Shown: positions 7,546-16,471 of the stretch, in pieces | How the letters are laid out: every line of letters begins with the position of its first letter | Position numbering within the stretch: position 1 is the first letter of the stretch | NCBI RefSeq assembly: GCF_013403875.1 | Contig: NZ_JACBNX010000006.1 | Location: forward strand, 1-64,000 | Length of the DNA: 64,000 nucleotides | DNA from: Burkholderia guangdongensis | Lineage (GTDB): Bacteria; Pseudomonadota; Gammaproteobacteria; Burkholderiales; Burkholderiaceae | Direction: 5' to 3' | Notes under the pieces: model-generated | Seen by the model: the letters and a program-made list of their open reading frames with translations, nothing else | Told to the model about the DNA's origin: nothing | The model's database searches: none | Made by a program: the position numbers and the translations under genes

Positions 7546-8631
7546 ATGCCGATCTCTTCCAACACCCTCCCGCGCTGGACGCTCTGGGCGCCGCTCGCCG
7601 CGTGGCTCGTGCTCGGGCTGTCGCGTGTCGCCCCCGTCGAAGGCGTCGTGATCGCGCTGTTCGCCGCCGCGCTCGCCGGCGCCGTGTTCGCGGCGGTCCA
7701 TCATGCGGAAGTCGTCGCGCACCGTGTCGGCGAGCCGTTCGGCACGCTCGTGCTCGCGATCGCGGTCACCGTGATCGAGGTCGCGCTGATCGTCTCCGTG
7801 ATGCTGTCGGCCGGCCCCGAAAAATCGAACCTCGCGCGCGACACCGTGTTCGCCGCGGTGATGATCGTCTGCAACGGGATCGTCGGGCTGTGCCTGCTCG
7901 TCGGCGGCTGGACGCACGGCGAGCAGGACTTCCAGGGGCGCGGCGCGACGAAGGCGCTCGCGGTGCTCGCGTCGCTGTCGGTGCTGTCGCTCGTGATGCC
8001 GAACTATCTGAACGCGGCGCCCGGCCCGGTGCTGTCGACGTCGCAGCTCGCGTTCGCGGGCGTGTCGTCGCTCGTGCTGTACGGCATGTTCGTGTTCGTG
8101 CAGACCGTGCGCCATCGCGACTACTTCCTCGCCGACCACAGCGCGAACGAATCGGTGCACGCGGTGCCGCCGAGCAGCCGCACCGCGCTGACGAGCGTCG
8201 CGCTCCTGTTCGCGAGCCTCGTCGCGGTCGTGCTGCTCGCGAAGCTGCTGTCGCCGGCGGTCGAGCATGCGGTCGCGCGGCTCGGCGCGCCCGAGGCCGC
8301 GGTCGGGATCGTGATCGCCGCGCTCGTGCTGCTGCCCGAAGGGCTCGCGGCCGTCACCGCCGCGCGCGCGAACCGCCTGCAGACCAGCATGAACCTCGCG
8401 CTCGGCTCCGCGCTCGCGAGCATCGGGCTCACGATCCCGACCGTCGCCGCGGTGTTCGTGTGGACCGGCCAGCCGCTGACGCTCGGCATCGGCGGGATGG
8501 AGACGGTGCTGCTCGCGCTGACGCTGCTCGTCAGTACGCTGACGCTCAGCACCGGGCGCACGACCGTGATGCAGGGCGTCGTCCATCTGGTGCTGTTCGC
8601 CGCGTATCTGTTCCTGTCGGTTACTCACTGA
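7546..8631 (+). CDS. chaA: calcium/sodium:proton antiporter, ChaA type
   Basis: Integral membrane cation/H+ antiporter (CaCA superfamily) of 361 aa and about 11 hydrophobic segments. The two internally repeated alpha-motif regions are visible: AVTVIEVALIVSVM in the first half and ALVLLPEGLAAVTAARANR in the second, each with the acidic residue used for cation binding. An AAGGAA ribosome site precedes the ATG. It stands alone: RpiR diverges upstream and a 244-base repeat-containing gap separates it from the HPP gene. Confidence 0.88.
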   Translation: MPISSNTLPRWTLWAPLAAWLVLGLSRVAPVEGVVIALFAAALAGAVFAAVHHAEVVAHRVGEPFGTLVLAIAVTVIEVALIVSVMLSAGPEKSNLARDTVFAAVMIVCNGIVGLCLLVGGWTHGEQDFQGRGATKALAVLASLSVLSLVMPNYLNAAPGPVLSTSQLAFAGVSSLVLYGMFVFVQTVRHRDYFLADHSANESVHAVPPSSRTALTSVALLFASLVAVVLLAKLLSPAVEHAVARLGAPEAAVGIVIAALVLLPEGLAAVTAARANRLQTSMNLALGSALASIGLTIPTVAAVFVWTGQPLTLGIGGMETVLLALTLLVSTLTLSTGRTTVMQGVVHLVLFAAYLFLSVTH

Positions 8632-8687
8632 TCCCGCACTGACCCTGCACTGATCCCGCACGGACACCGATCCCGGGCGCCCGATCC

Positions 8688-8753
8688 CACGCCTGGGATC
8701 GCCATTTACCACGCCTGGGATCGTCATTTACCGCACCCGGGATCGCCATTTGA
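8688..8753. repeat. 22-base tandem repeat, three copies
   Basis: Units start at 8688, 8710 and 8732. The first two, CACGCCTGGGATCGCCATTT and its copy, differ at one base (GCC/GTC); the third is more diverged (CGCACCCGGGATCGCCATTT). A shorter run of TGATCCCGCAC-like repeats precedes it at about 8632-8664. It lies between chaA and the HPP promoter. The contiguous units carry no spacers. Confidence 0.8.
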
Positions 8754-8806
8754 TCAGATGAAACCGATGTGGCGTCGATCCAACCCCTTTGATGCAGCGC
8801 GACAAT

Positions 8807-8828
8807 TTATATCACACTGAGATATAAT
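8807..8828 (+). promoter_or_regulatory. MarR-type operator overlapping the HPP gene promoter
   Basis: The inverted repeat TTATATC-ACACTGA-GATATAA (8807-8827) overlaps a consensus -10, TATAAT at 8823-8828, about 48 bases before the HPP start. Its core TATATCACACTGAGATATA is nearly the same as the palindrome in front of the MarR gene (TATATCAACTTGTGATATA). A repressor bound here would cover the promoter. Confidence 0.7.
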
Positions 8829-8875
8829 CCGCGCCACCTCGACACTTGCGCACGTCCGCCGTCCCCCGCTCCACC

Positions 8876-10060
8876 ATGTCCGCTTCCCTCGCTTCGCGCC
8901 GCACGCTGCGGCAATGGCTGCACAGCTTCGTTCCGATCCCGATGACACTTGGCTGGTACGAGCGGATGCGCTCGTGTCTCGGCGCGCTCGTCGGCATCGC
9001 GACGGTCGGCGTCACGATGCGGATCGTGCCGGGCGTGCATGGGCTCATCCCGCTGCTCGTCGCGCCGATGGGCGCGTCGGCGGTGCTGCTGTTCGGCGTG
9101 CCGGCGAGTCCGCTCGCGCAGCCGTGGTCGATCATCGGCGGCAATCTGGTCGCGGCGACGGTCGGCGTCGCATGCGCGCAGTGGATCGGCGATCCGATCA
9201 CCGCGGCCGCGGTCGCGGTCGCGTTCGCGATCGCCGGGATGTTCGCGCTGCGTTGCGTGCACCCGCCGTCCGGCGCGGTCGCGTTGACCGCGGTGCTCGG
9301 CGGCCCCGCGATCCACGCGCTCGGCTTCCGATTCGTGCTCGAACCGATCGCGCTGCAATCGGCGATCCTGCTGTCGGCGGCGCTCGTCTATCACACGCTG
9401 ACCGGGCACCGCTATCCGCACGGCGGCGCGCAGCCCGCGGCGAAGAAGCCGCAGGCCGGCGCCGCACCCGCCCCCGCGCGCGGCGGCTTCTCGCGCGAGG
9501 ACCTCGACGCGGTGCTGAAGCGCCGCAGCGAATGGCTCGACGTGTCGCCCGACGATCTCGAAGCGCTGCTGCGCGAAACCGAGATGCAGGCGTACGCACG
9601 CACGTTCGGCCAGCTCACGAGCGCCGACGTGATGTCGAAGCCCGTCGCCAGCATCACGCCGTCGACGTCGATCACCGCCGCGCTGACGATGCTCGACCGC
9701 CGCCACGTGAAAGCGCTGCCGGTCGCGGACGCGCAAGGCCGCCTCGTCGGCATCGTCACGCGCGCCGACCTGACGCGCCCGGTGCGCGGCCCGGCGACGC
9801 TGTGGCAGCGGATGTCGCAGCGCCTGTCCGGCATCACCGGGCTGGCCGGCGTGCCCGCGCACGTCGACGCGGTGATGAGCCGCAACGTCGCGTCGGTGCC
9901 CGACACGATGCCGCTCGCGAAGCTCGTGCCGCTGTTCGCGCACTCCGGCCACCACCACATTCCGGTCGTCGACGCGATGCACCGGGTCAAGGGCATCGTC
10001 ACCCAGACGGACCTGATAAGCGGGCTGTACCGCCAGACGCAGATGCTCGAAGCCGCGTAA
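8876..10060 (+). CDS. HPP-family membrane protein with C-terminal CBS pair
   Basis: A 394-residue protein with an N-terminal HPP integral-membrane domain (about residues 20-175, four to five membrane helices, signature RCVHPPSGAVALT) and two CBS domains in the last 160 residues (ADVMSKPVASITP and DAVMSRNVASVPD). CBS pairs bind adenine nucleotides and usually gate the attached domain; some HPP proteins transport nitrite, but no substrate can be assigned here. The ATG at 8876 is chosen over TTG 8846 because a TATAAT element ends at 8828. It probably belongs to one regulon with the MarR gene and the ClC-CBS channel. Confidence 0.85.
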   Translation: MSASLASRRTLRQWLHSFVPIPMTLGWYERMRSCLGALVGIATVGVTMRIVPGVHGLIPLLVAPMGASAVLLFGVPASPLAQPWSIIGGNLVAATVGVACAQWIGDPITAAAVAVAFAIAGMFALRCVHPPSGAVALTAVLGGPAIHALGFRFVLEPIALQSAILLSAALVYHTLTGHRYPHGGAQPAAKKPQAGAAPAPARGGFSREDLDAVLKRRSEWLDVSPDDLEALLRETEMQAYARTFGQLTSADVMSKPVASITPSTSITAALTMLDRRHVKALPVADAQGRLVGIVTRADLTRPVRGPATLWQRMSQRLSGITGLAGVPAHVDAVMSRNVASVPDTMPLAKLVPLFAHSGHHHIPVVDAMHRVKGIVTQTDLISGLYRQTQMLEAA

Positions 10061-10136
10061 GCGGTACAGGCGACCCAAGCGACCCGAGCGACGCTCCGCT
10101 GCCGGCTCCGGCCAAGCTCCGGCCAAAAAAGCACGC

Positions 10137-10169
10137 GGGGAAATATATCAACTTGTGATATATTTCCCC
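10137..10169 (+). promoter_or_regulatory. perfect MarR operator before the marR-clc pair
   Basis: Arms GGGGAAATATATCA (10137-10150) and TGATATATTTCCCC (10156-10169) pair over 14 bases around ACTTG, 30 bases before the MarR start. The centre closely matches the operator at 8807-8827. Autoregulation plus control of the HPP gene is the simplest reading. Confidence 0.75.
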
Positions 10170-10198
10170 GCCACTCACCCGCGACATTCCGACCGACG

Positions 10199-10612
10199 AT
10201 GCCCGTTTCCCGACACGCGCTGCGCAAGACCGATTTCGAGCAGCTTTCCGAGTTCCGCTACCAGATGCGCTGCTTCGAGCGCTTCTCGGAGCGCGCCGCG
10301 CAGAGCGAGGGCATCACGCCGCTCCAGTATCTGCTGCTGCTGCACATCAAGGGCTATCCGCAGCGCGAATGGGCGACCGTCGGCGAGCTCGCCGAGCGGC
10401 TGCAGGCGCAGCATCACGGCGTCGTCGCGCTCGTGTCGCGCTGCGAGGCGCTGAATCTCGTGAAGCGCAAAACGAGCGAGACGGACCGCCGCCAGGTCGA
10501 GGTGCATCTCGAACCGGCCGGCGAAACGCTGCTCGCGCGCCTTGCGACGATGCACCATACTGAACTGAAGTCGCTCAAGGGCGCCTTCCAGGTTCCTCAA
10601 CTCGATTACTGA
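10199..10612 (+). CDS. MarR-family transcriptional regulator
   Basis: Winged-helix regulator of 137 aa. Features are the dimerisation helices at both ends, recognition region VGELAERLQAQHHGVVALVS and wing RKTSETDRRQVEVHL with the conserved DRR. The start is set by the palindrome immediately upstream. It is followed after 19 bases by the ClC-CBS gene, so the two are probably cotranscribed. Two matching operators suggest that it represses its own operon and the upstream HPP-CBS gene; the ligand is unknown. Confidence 0.9.
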   Translation: MPVSRHALRKTDFEQLSEFRYQMRCFERFSERAAQSEGITPLQYLLLLHIKGYPQREWATVGELAERLQAQHHGVVALVSRCEALNLVKRKTSETDRRQVEVHLEPAGETLLARLATMHHTELKSLKGAFQVPQLDY

Positions 10613-10631
10613 CCCCGCCACGCCCACACTC

Positions 10632-12413
10632 ATGAACGCCTCGCACAAGCGCGACTTCGCGACCAACGATCGCCTGCCTCGCATCTCACTTCTCGCCGCC
10701 GTCATCGGCGTGCTCAGCACGATCGCCGCGTTCGTGCTGCTGGGTCTGATCCACCTGTTCACGAACCTGTTCTTCTTCCACCAGTTCTCGTTCGCGGACC
10801 GATCGCCCGCCGGCAACACGCTCGGCCCTTGGGTGATCGCGGTGCCGGTGATCGGCGGCCTGATCGTCGGGTTCATCGCGCGCTACGGCTCGGACAAGAT
10901 CCGCGGGCACGGCATTCCCGAGGCGATCGAGGCGATCCTGTTCGGCAAGAGCCGGATGTCGCCGAAGGTCGCGATCCTGAAACCGCTGTCGTCGGGCATC
11001 GTGATCGGCAGCGGCGGCCCGTTCGGCGCCGAAGGCCCGATCATCATGACGGGCGGCGCGCTCGGCTCGCTGCTCGCGCAGACCGTGAAGGTGACGGCCG
11101 CCGAGCGCAAGACGCTGCTCGTCGCCGGCGCCGCCGCCGGGATGACCGCGGTGTTCGGCACGCCCGTCGCCGCGGTGCTGCTCGCGGTCGAACTGCTGCT
11201 GTTCGAATGGCGCCCGCGCAGCTTCCTGCCGGTTGCGCTCGCGTGCGCGGTCGCGGGCTTCGCGCGCGCGATCGTGTTCGGCGCCGGGCCGCTGTTCCCG
11301 ATGACGACTCCGGTGCCGACGGCGTCCGCGTTCGTGTCGTGCCTGGTCGCGGGCCTGCTGTCCGGCGCGCTCGCGAGCGGGCTGTCCGTGGCGCTCTATA
11401 AAGTCGAAGACTGGTTCGGCAAGCTGCCGGTGCACTGGATGTGGTGGCCGGCGATCGGTGCGGTCGTGGTCGGCATCGGCGGCTGGATCGAGCCGCGCGC
11501 GCTCGGCGTCGGCTACGACGTGATCGGCGACCTGCTGCACCAGCACATCGCGCTGCAGGTCGCGCTCGCGCTGCTGCTCGTGAAGGCGGTGATGTGGGTG
11601 ATCGCGCTCGGCTCCGGCACGTCGGGCGGCGTGCTCGCCCCGCTGCTGATGCTCGGCGCGGGGCTCGGCACCGTGCTCGCGCCGGTGCTGCCGGGCGGCG
11701 ATCCGGCGCTGTGGCCGCTCGTCTGCATGGCCGCGACGCTCGGCGCGACGCTCGGCGCGCCGCTGACCGCGATCGTGTTCGCGTTCGGGCTCACGCACGA
11801 CGCGAACGCGTTCCTGCCGCTGCTCACCGCGACGCTCGTCGCGCATGGCTTCGCGACCGTCGTGATGAAACGTTCGATCATGACCGAGAAGATTGCGCGG
11901 CGCGGCTATCACATCTACCGCGAATACGGCGTCGATCCGCTCGAGCGGCATTACGTCGGCGAAGTGATGACGCCCGCGGGCAAGGTCGTCACGATCGACG
12001 CGTCGCTGTCCGCCGCGGAAGTCGAAGCGCGCTACTTCAACGCGAGCCAGGCGCACCGCGCGTACCCGATCGTGCGCGACGGCCGGCTGCTCGGCGTGCT
12101 CGACCGCGCGATGCTCGACGCGCCGCACGCGGCCGATGCGCCGATCGCGAGCCTGCTGCCGGACCGCCAGCCGAGCGTCGCGATGTCGGAGGAAACCTGC
12201 CGCCTCGTCGCGACCCGCCTCGCGGTGCTCGGGCTCGAGCGGCTGCCGGTCGTCGACAACGCGCAGGCGCAGCGACTGATCGGGATCGTCGCGCGCAGCG
12301 ACCTGATCAAGCCGGCGCTGCAGCATTTCGACGAAGAACACAAGCGCGAGCGCTTCCGCCCGATCGTGCCGGTGAACACGCGGCGCGTCGGTACGCCGCG
12401 CAAGACGGGCTGA
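10632..12413 (+). CDS. ClC-family chloride channel/antiporter with CBS domains
   Basis: Membrane anion channel or H+/anion exchanger of 593 aa. ClC signatures are present: GHGIPEAIEA (in place of the common GSGIP), GSGGPFGAEGPI with the gating glutamate, and GSGTSGGVLAPLLMLG. Two CBS domains follow at about residues 440-580 (GEVMTPAGKVVTI; RLIGIVARSDLIKPAL). It lies 19 bases behind marR. Pairing two different CBS-gated membrane proteins with one MarR suggests an ion or pH/redox homeostasis module, which is inference. The His in the first motif may alter anion selectivity. Confidence 0.88.
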   Translation: MNASHKRDFATNDRLPRISLLAAVIGVLSTIAAFVLLGLIHLFTNLFFFHQFSFADRSPAGNTLGPWVIAVPVIGGLIVGFIARYGSDKIRGHGIPEAIEAILFGKSRMSPKVAILKPLSSGIVIGSGGPFGAEGPIIMTGGALGSLLAQTVKVTAAERKTLLVAGAAAGMTAVFGTPVAAVLLAVELLLFEWRPRSFLPVALACAVAGFARAIVFGAGPLFPMTTPVPTASAFVSCLVAGLLSGALASGLSVALYKVEDWFGKLPVHWMWWPAIGAVVVGIGGWIEPRALGVGYDVIGDLLHQHIALQVALALLLVKAVMWVIALGSGTSGGVLAPLLMLGAGLGTVLAPVLPGGDPALWPLVCMAATLGATLGAPLTAIVFAFGLTHDANAFLPLLTATLVAHGFATVVMKRSIMTEKIARRGYHIYREYGVDPLERHYVGEVMTPAGKVVTIDASLSAAEVEARYFNASQAHRAYPIVRDGRLLGVLDRAMLDAPHAADAPIASLLPDRQPSVAMSEETCRLVATRLAVLGLERLPVVDNAQAQRLIGIVARSDLIKPALQHFDEEHKRERFRPIVPVNTRRVGTPRKTG

Positions 12414-12420
12414 CGGCCGC

Positions 12421-12660
12421 TTACCCGCGCGGGCTGCCCGGGTCGCACGGGCTGCCCGGACCGTGCGGGCCACCCTGGTCGCCCTGGCCGTGCGGCGCGT
12501 CGCCGCCCTGCGGCGACAGCACGCGCATCACCGCGTTCATACATGCAGCGAGCACGCCGTGGCGCTTCGCGACGTGCGCGCCGTGCGACAGCAGCGATTC
12601 GTAGTACGCGCTCGATTCCAGAGGATGCGGGAGCGCGGAGACGAGCAGCGCGAAGTGCAT
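12421..12660 (-). CDS. small hypothetical protein with Gly/Pro-rich tail
   Basis: A 79-aa protein starting MHFALLVSALPHPLESSAYY with an AAGAGG ribosome site. The first 50 residues look globular and helical (SHGAHVAKRHGVLAACMNAVMRVL). The last 27 are low-complexity Gly, Pro and Asp (GDQGGPHGPGSP), encoded by GC-rich imperfect repeats near 12430-12490. It converges on the ClC gene, almost touching its stop codon. No family recognised; the ribosome site and distinct N-terminal composition make it more likely real than a shadow. Confidence 0.5.
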   Translation of the reverse strand: MHFALLVSALPHPLESSAYYESLLSHGAHVAKRHGVLAACMNAVMRVLSPQGGDAPHGQGDQGGPHGPGSPCDPGSPRG

Positions 12661-12807
12661 GACCGGCCTCTTGGGGAAATCGACCGTCGACCGAAGCCGC
12701 GACGCGGCATCCACGCGCGGCCGGCCCGCCCGCCGTCTGGCACGGCAGCAGGCGCACGGCCGGGCGCCTGCTGCCAGTCTAGTGATGCGCCCGCGGGCGG
12801 TCAAATT

Positions 12808-13710
12808 TCATCGCAACCCATGCCGCCGCGCCGCATCACGCAGGCAATCCAGCAGCATCGAAGCAGCCGGCGTCAGCGGACTGTCGCGCCGCGTGACGAC
12901 CTGCACCGACATCTGCGGAATCGCGTCGCGAATCGGCAGCACCGACAGCCGGTCACGCGCCCATTCGACCGCGAGCAACTGTTCGGGCATCGCGGTAATC
13001 AGGTCGGCGCCCTGCATCAGGCTGCGCCCGACCGCATAGCTCGGGCACTCGACGACCCGCGACGGCGCCGGCAGCCCGAGCGCGCCGAACACGTTGAACA
13101 GCATCTGCGACGAGCTTTCCGGCGACGGGTTCATCAGCCAGTCGGCATCGACGAGATCGGCGAGCGACGTCACCGATTCGAGCGGATGCCCGCGCCGCGC
13201 AACGATCAGCAGCCGGCTCGTATAGAGTTCCGCGTGGTCGAACTCGGCGGCGAGCATCTCGGGCACGACGACCGACACCGCGAAATCGAGCGTGCCGTCG
13301 TGCAATCGCGGCAGCGCGAGGCCCGGAAACCCTTCGACGATGTTCACGCGCGCGTCCGGAAAACGGCGCCGGAACGCGCGGAACGCGTCGGGCAGGATCG
13401 TCAGCGCGACGGCCGGCGTGATCGCGGCCGCGACGGCACCGGTCGCCGCGCCCTGCGCCTGCTCGATGTCGTCGCGCGCGCGCTGCATCTCGGCGACGAT
13501 GAGCCGCGCGCGCACGTTCAGCTGCTGCCCCAGGCCGGTCAACTGCACGCCGCGCGCGGTGCGCAGCACGAGCGACACGCCGAGCGCCTGCTCGAGCTCC
13601 TTGACGGCCTTCGTCAGCGCGGCCGGCGACACGTTCAGGCGCCGCGCGGCCGCGCGGATGCTGCCTTCCTCCGCGACGGTGACGAACGCTTTGAGCTGGT
13701 GATATTTCAT
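12808..13710 (-). CDS. LysR-family transcriptional regulator
   Basis: Regulator of 300 aa. The N-terminal winged HTH is typical (MKYHQLKAFVTVAEEGSIRAAARRLNVS, AALTKAVKELEQALG), followed by the two-lobed periplasmic-binding-like effector domain. The start at 13710 is the family start MKYHQLKAF. It diverges from the M20 amidohydrolase gene across 190 bases, the classic LysR arrangement, so that gene is its probable target. A copy of AATTTAT occurs at 13806 and again at 13834 in the shared gap, but no clear T-N11-A operator can be singled out. Confidence 0.9.
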   Translation of the reverse strand: MKYHQLKAFVTVAEEGSIRAAARRLNVSPAALTKAVKELEQALGVSLVLRTARGVQLTGLGQQLNVRARLIVAEMQRARDDIEQAQGAATGAVAAAITPAVALTILPDAFRAFRRRFPDARVNIVEGFPGLALPRLHDGTLDFAVSVVVPEMLAAEFDHAELYTSRLLIVARRGHPLESVTSLADLVDADWLMNPSPESSSQMLFNVFGALGLPAPSRVVECPSYAVGRSLMQGADLITAMPEQLLAVEWARDRLSVLPIRDAIPQMSVQVVTRRDSPLTPAASMLLDCLRDAARRHGLR

Positions 13711-13900
13711 CGGAATGCGGGTCGGGAAAGCGAAAAAGCGGGCCGCCGGGCCATCGGCGCGATCGAGGGTATTCCCTAGAGGCAACTCATGGTAAGCACC
13801 AAAGCAATTTATCAGCTTCTGGTTCGCGACAGAAATTTATATGCTTCGTGCACGTCGGCGCTCCCCCAACCCTCCCGGCGCCACCCATTCTGGAGACAAC

Positions 13901-15082
13901 ATGCAGCCCGTGAACCCCGTCATCCCCGGTATCGCCGCGATCGCTCCCGACCTGATCGACGTGCGCCGCCGGATTCATGCCCACCCCGAACTCGCATTCG
14001 AAGAAACGCTGACGAGCGACCTCGTCGCCGAGCTGCTGACCGAATGGGGCTATGAAGTGCATCGGGGTCTCGGCAAGACGGGCGTCGTCGGCGTGCTGCG
14101 CGAAGGCCAGAGCACGCGCACGATCGGCCTGCGCGCCGACATGGATGCGCTGCCGCTCGCCGAAACGACGGGCCTGCCGTACGCGAGCCGCCACGCGAAC
14201 AAGATGCACGCGTGCGGCCACGACGGCCACACCGCGATGCTGCTGTGCGCGGCGCGCCATCTCGCGGCGACGCGTCAGTTCTCAGGCACGCTGAACCTGA
14301 TCTTCCAGCCGGCCGAAGAGAACTTCGGCGGTGGCAAGGCGATGGTCGACGACGGGCTGTTCGACAAATTCCCGTGCGACGCGATCTTCGCGATCCACAA
14401 CATGCCGGGCCGCGCGGCCGGCGACATGGCGTTCCGCAGCGGCCCGACGATGGCGTCGTTCGACCGCGTGACGATCACGCTGCGCGGCGTCGGCGGCCAC
14501 GGCGCGATGCCGCACAAGGCGCGCGACCCGATGTCGGCGGCCGGCACGATCATCGTCGCGCTGCAGACGATCATCGGCCGCGAAGTGAATTCGCAGGACG
14601 CGGCGGTGATCACGGTCGGCAGCGTGCAGGCCGGCGAGACGTTCAACGTGATCCCCGAGACGGTCGAGATGAAGGTGTCGGTGCGCGCGCTGAACCCCGA
14701 CGTGCGCGCGCTGATCGAGCGCCGCATCAAGGAACTCGTGAAAGGCCAGGCCGACAGCTTCGGGCTTACCGCGGACGTGCAGTACGACCACGGCTATCCG
14801 GTGCTCGTCAACTATCCGGAGCCGACCGAGTTCGCGACCGAGATCGCGCGCCAGATGCTCGGCGACGCGCGCATCGAGACCGACACGCTGCCGGTGATGG
14901 GCAGCGAGGATTTCGCGTTCATGCTCGAGGCGCGTCCGGGCTGCTACGCGTTCATCGGCAACGGTGTCGGCAGCAAGGGCGGCTGCATGGTGCACAACCC
15001 GGGCTACGACTTCAACGACGACATCCTCGCGATCGGCGCGAGCTACTGGGTCCGCCTGGCCGAGGCGTGGCTCGCCGCGTGA
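13901..15082 (+). CDS. M20-family amidohydrolase (hippurate hydrolase type)
   Basis: Zinc-dependent cytosolic amidohydrolase of 393 aa that would release an acid from an N-acyl amino acid such as hippurate. Metal and catalytic motifs are clear: RADMDALPLAE, MHACGHDGHTAML, FQPAEENFGGG and VMGSEDFAFML. The central M20 dimerisation domain occupies about residues 185-300. TGGAGACA precedes the start. A divergent LysR gene probably controls it. If the substrate is hippurate, the product benzoate would feed the ben-cat pathway at the left of the window, but closely related enzymes cleave N-acetyl amino acids. Confidence 0.87.
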   Translation: MQPVNPVIPGIAAIAPDLIDVRRRIHAHPELAFEETLTSDLVAELLTEWGYEVHRGLGKTGVVGVLREGQSTRTIGLRADMDALPLAETTGLPYASRHANKMHACGHDGHTAMLLCAARHLAATRQFSGTLNLIFQPAEENFGGGKAMVDDGLFDKFPCDAIFAIHNMPGRAAGDMAFRSGPTMASFDRVTITLRGVGGHGAMPHKARDPMSAAGTIIVALQTIIGREVNSQDAAVITVGSVQAGETFNVIPETVEMKVSVRALNPDVRALIERRIKELVKGQADSFGLTADVQYDHGYPVLVNYPEPTEFATEIARQMLGDARIETDTLPVMGSEDFAFMLEARPGCYAFIGNGVGSKGGCMVHNPGYDFNDDILAIGASYWVRLAEAWLAA

Positions 15083-15107
15083 CGACGCATGGCGCCGCGT
15101 GGCGGCG

Positions 15108-15527
15108 TCAGCCGCGATCGAACGAAAAGCGCCCGGGCCCGGCCGCGCAGAGTGCGAGGCACCCGCCCGCGATCGCGATGTTCTTGTAGAAGTGGATCAT
15201 GTTGTTCATCTGTTCGGCGCCCGTCAGTGTCCAGAACTGATGCCCGATCAGTCCGGTGCCGATCGAGTAGATCGCGAGCAGCAGCGCGAGCGGGCGCGTC
15301 CAGAGCCCGACGAGGATCGCGATCGCGACCGGCACTTCCATCACGACCGCGACCGCCGCCGCGACGATCGGCGCGGGCGCGCCCTCCTTGCCCATGAACG
15401 CGATCGTGCCGGAGAAGTGAATCAGCTTCTGCCAGCCGAACATGACGAACAGCGTCACGAGAAAGATGCGCGCGATCAGCAGCAGCAGATTGCGTTGAGA
15501 GGCGAGAAAAGGCTGGTTCGGTGTCAT
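15108..15527 (-). CDS. DoxX-family membrane protein
   Basis: Small inner-membrane protein of 139 aa with four hydrophobic helices and the DoxX pattern (LLLIARIFLVTLFVMFGWQK near the start; RPLALLLAIYSIGTGLIGHQFW in the middle). DoxX/YphA-type proteins are linked to oxidative stress or quinone/thiosulfate metabolism, but a role cannot be set here. The start at 15527 is preferred over the open frame extending to 15626. It converges with the amidohydrolase, leaving 25 bases between stops. Confidence 0.85.
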   Translation of the reverse strand: MTPNQPFLASQRNLLLLIARIFLVTLFVMFGWQKLIHFSGTIAFMGKEGAPAPIVAAAVAVVMEVPVAIAILVGLWTRPLALLLAIYSIGTGLIGHQFWTLTGAEQMNNMIHFYKNIAIAGGCLALCAAGPGRFSFDRG

Positions 15528-16471
15528 GGTCTCGTAGTCGTGGATCGATGGCGGTGCATGCCGCGCACCGGGGGGTCGAAAAACGGCGTGGCGGTGGATG
15601 CCGCGCCGGTTCGCGCATTGTGTCACCAGAAGCGGCGCGATGCCACGTCCTCAACGTCGAACGAACCCGTGGCGATCTGTGCGTGGGACTCATCGGGCTC
15701 ATCGGCTTCGAGCGGTTCGCCGGCCCGCAAAATTTCTTTGATATCCTAATCGACTCTCGACAGCATCCTCACGCTTCGAGGATACGCAACGCAAGCTCAT
15801 CGCTCTCTCTCGAACACCGAAAGGCAATCGGACAATACTTTAGACGAATTGTCGCGTCATCGCGAATGCCTTGCATTGCGCCGTATATTTGTGTCGACGA
15901 TACGACAACCCGACGATACGCGAACGTCGATTCATTCGATATTCGCGCGTGCCGAACATCGAATGACGCAACACCCATTTCGAAATCCATCGGAAGCCGT
16001 TTCAATCGCGCGACGTTAATTGCGCATCGATATTGTCATGCGCGAATTCAGCCCCATTGACGATATTCACGGAGTGGGCTTTCCGCATCGACTTCTCCGA
16101 CGTGGCACTCAATTCAAACGTGCCGCGTCGATGCACGCCCATTAATGGAACCGCATCATGGAAGCCGTAAGGTTGCTGACGATCGCATGTCGCAAAGCCT
16201 TGCTGCCTATACGTTTCCGGCCGGTCGCGTCAATCATGTCCACACGGAATCGCACGCGATCCTGATTTTTATTTTGAGTGTGGTATCAAGATGCCGGCGC
16301 ACGAACCGTTACCCAGGAAAACAAGGGTGACGGAAGTATCAGACCGTACCGACACAACGAAATAGGAGCTGCAGCACATCGATCGCCGACGCCGCGTCTT
16401 CGCGGCCAACGGTGCCGATCTGCAGTCCCAAGGCCATGCCGCGAACGCGGCATATACGAGGATCGAGCTTC
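15528..16471. other. 944-base gene-poor stretch of lower GC
   Basis: From about 15720 to 16330 the sequence is visibly richer in A/T than its surroundings and lacks the G/C third-position rhythm of the flanking genes. Short open frames here (for example 78 codons at 15769-16005 minus, 61 codons at 16145-16330 plus) have no ribosome sites or recognisable families. It is probably a long regulatory leader for the protease gene, a decayed gene or a scar of horizontal exchange. Confidence 0.5.

Noticed and set aside
8688..8753. Possible CRISPR array
   Set aside because: The 22-base units are contiguous with no unique spacers, so this is a simple tandem repeat.
15769..16005. 78-codon minus-strand frame in the gene-poor stretch
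   Set aside because: No ribosome site, no family resemblance and no coding-type third-position bias; kept only as part of the intergenic entry.
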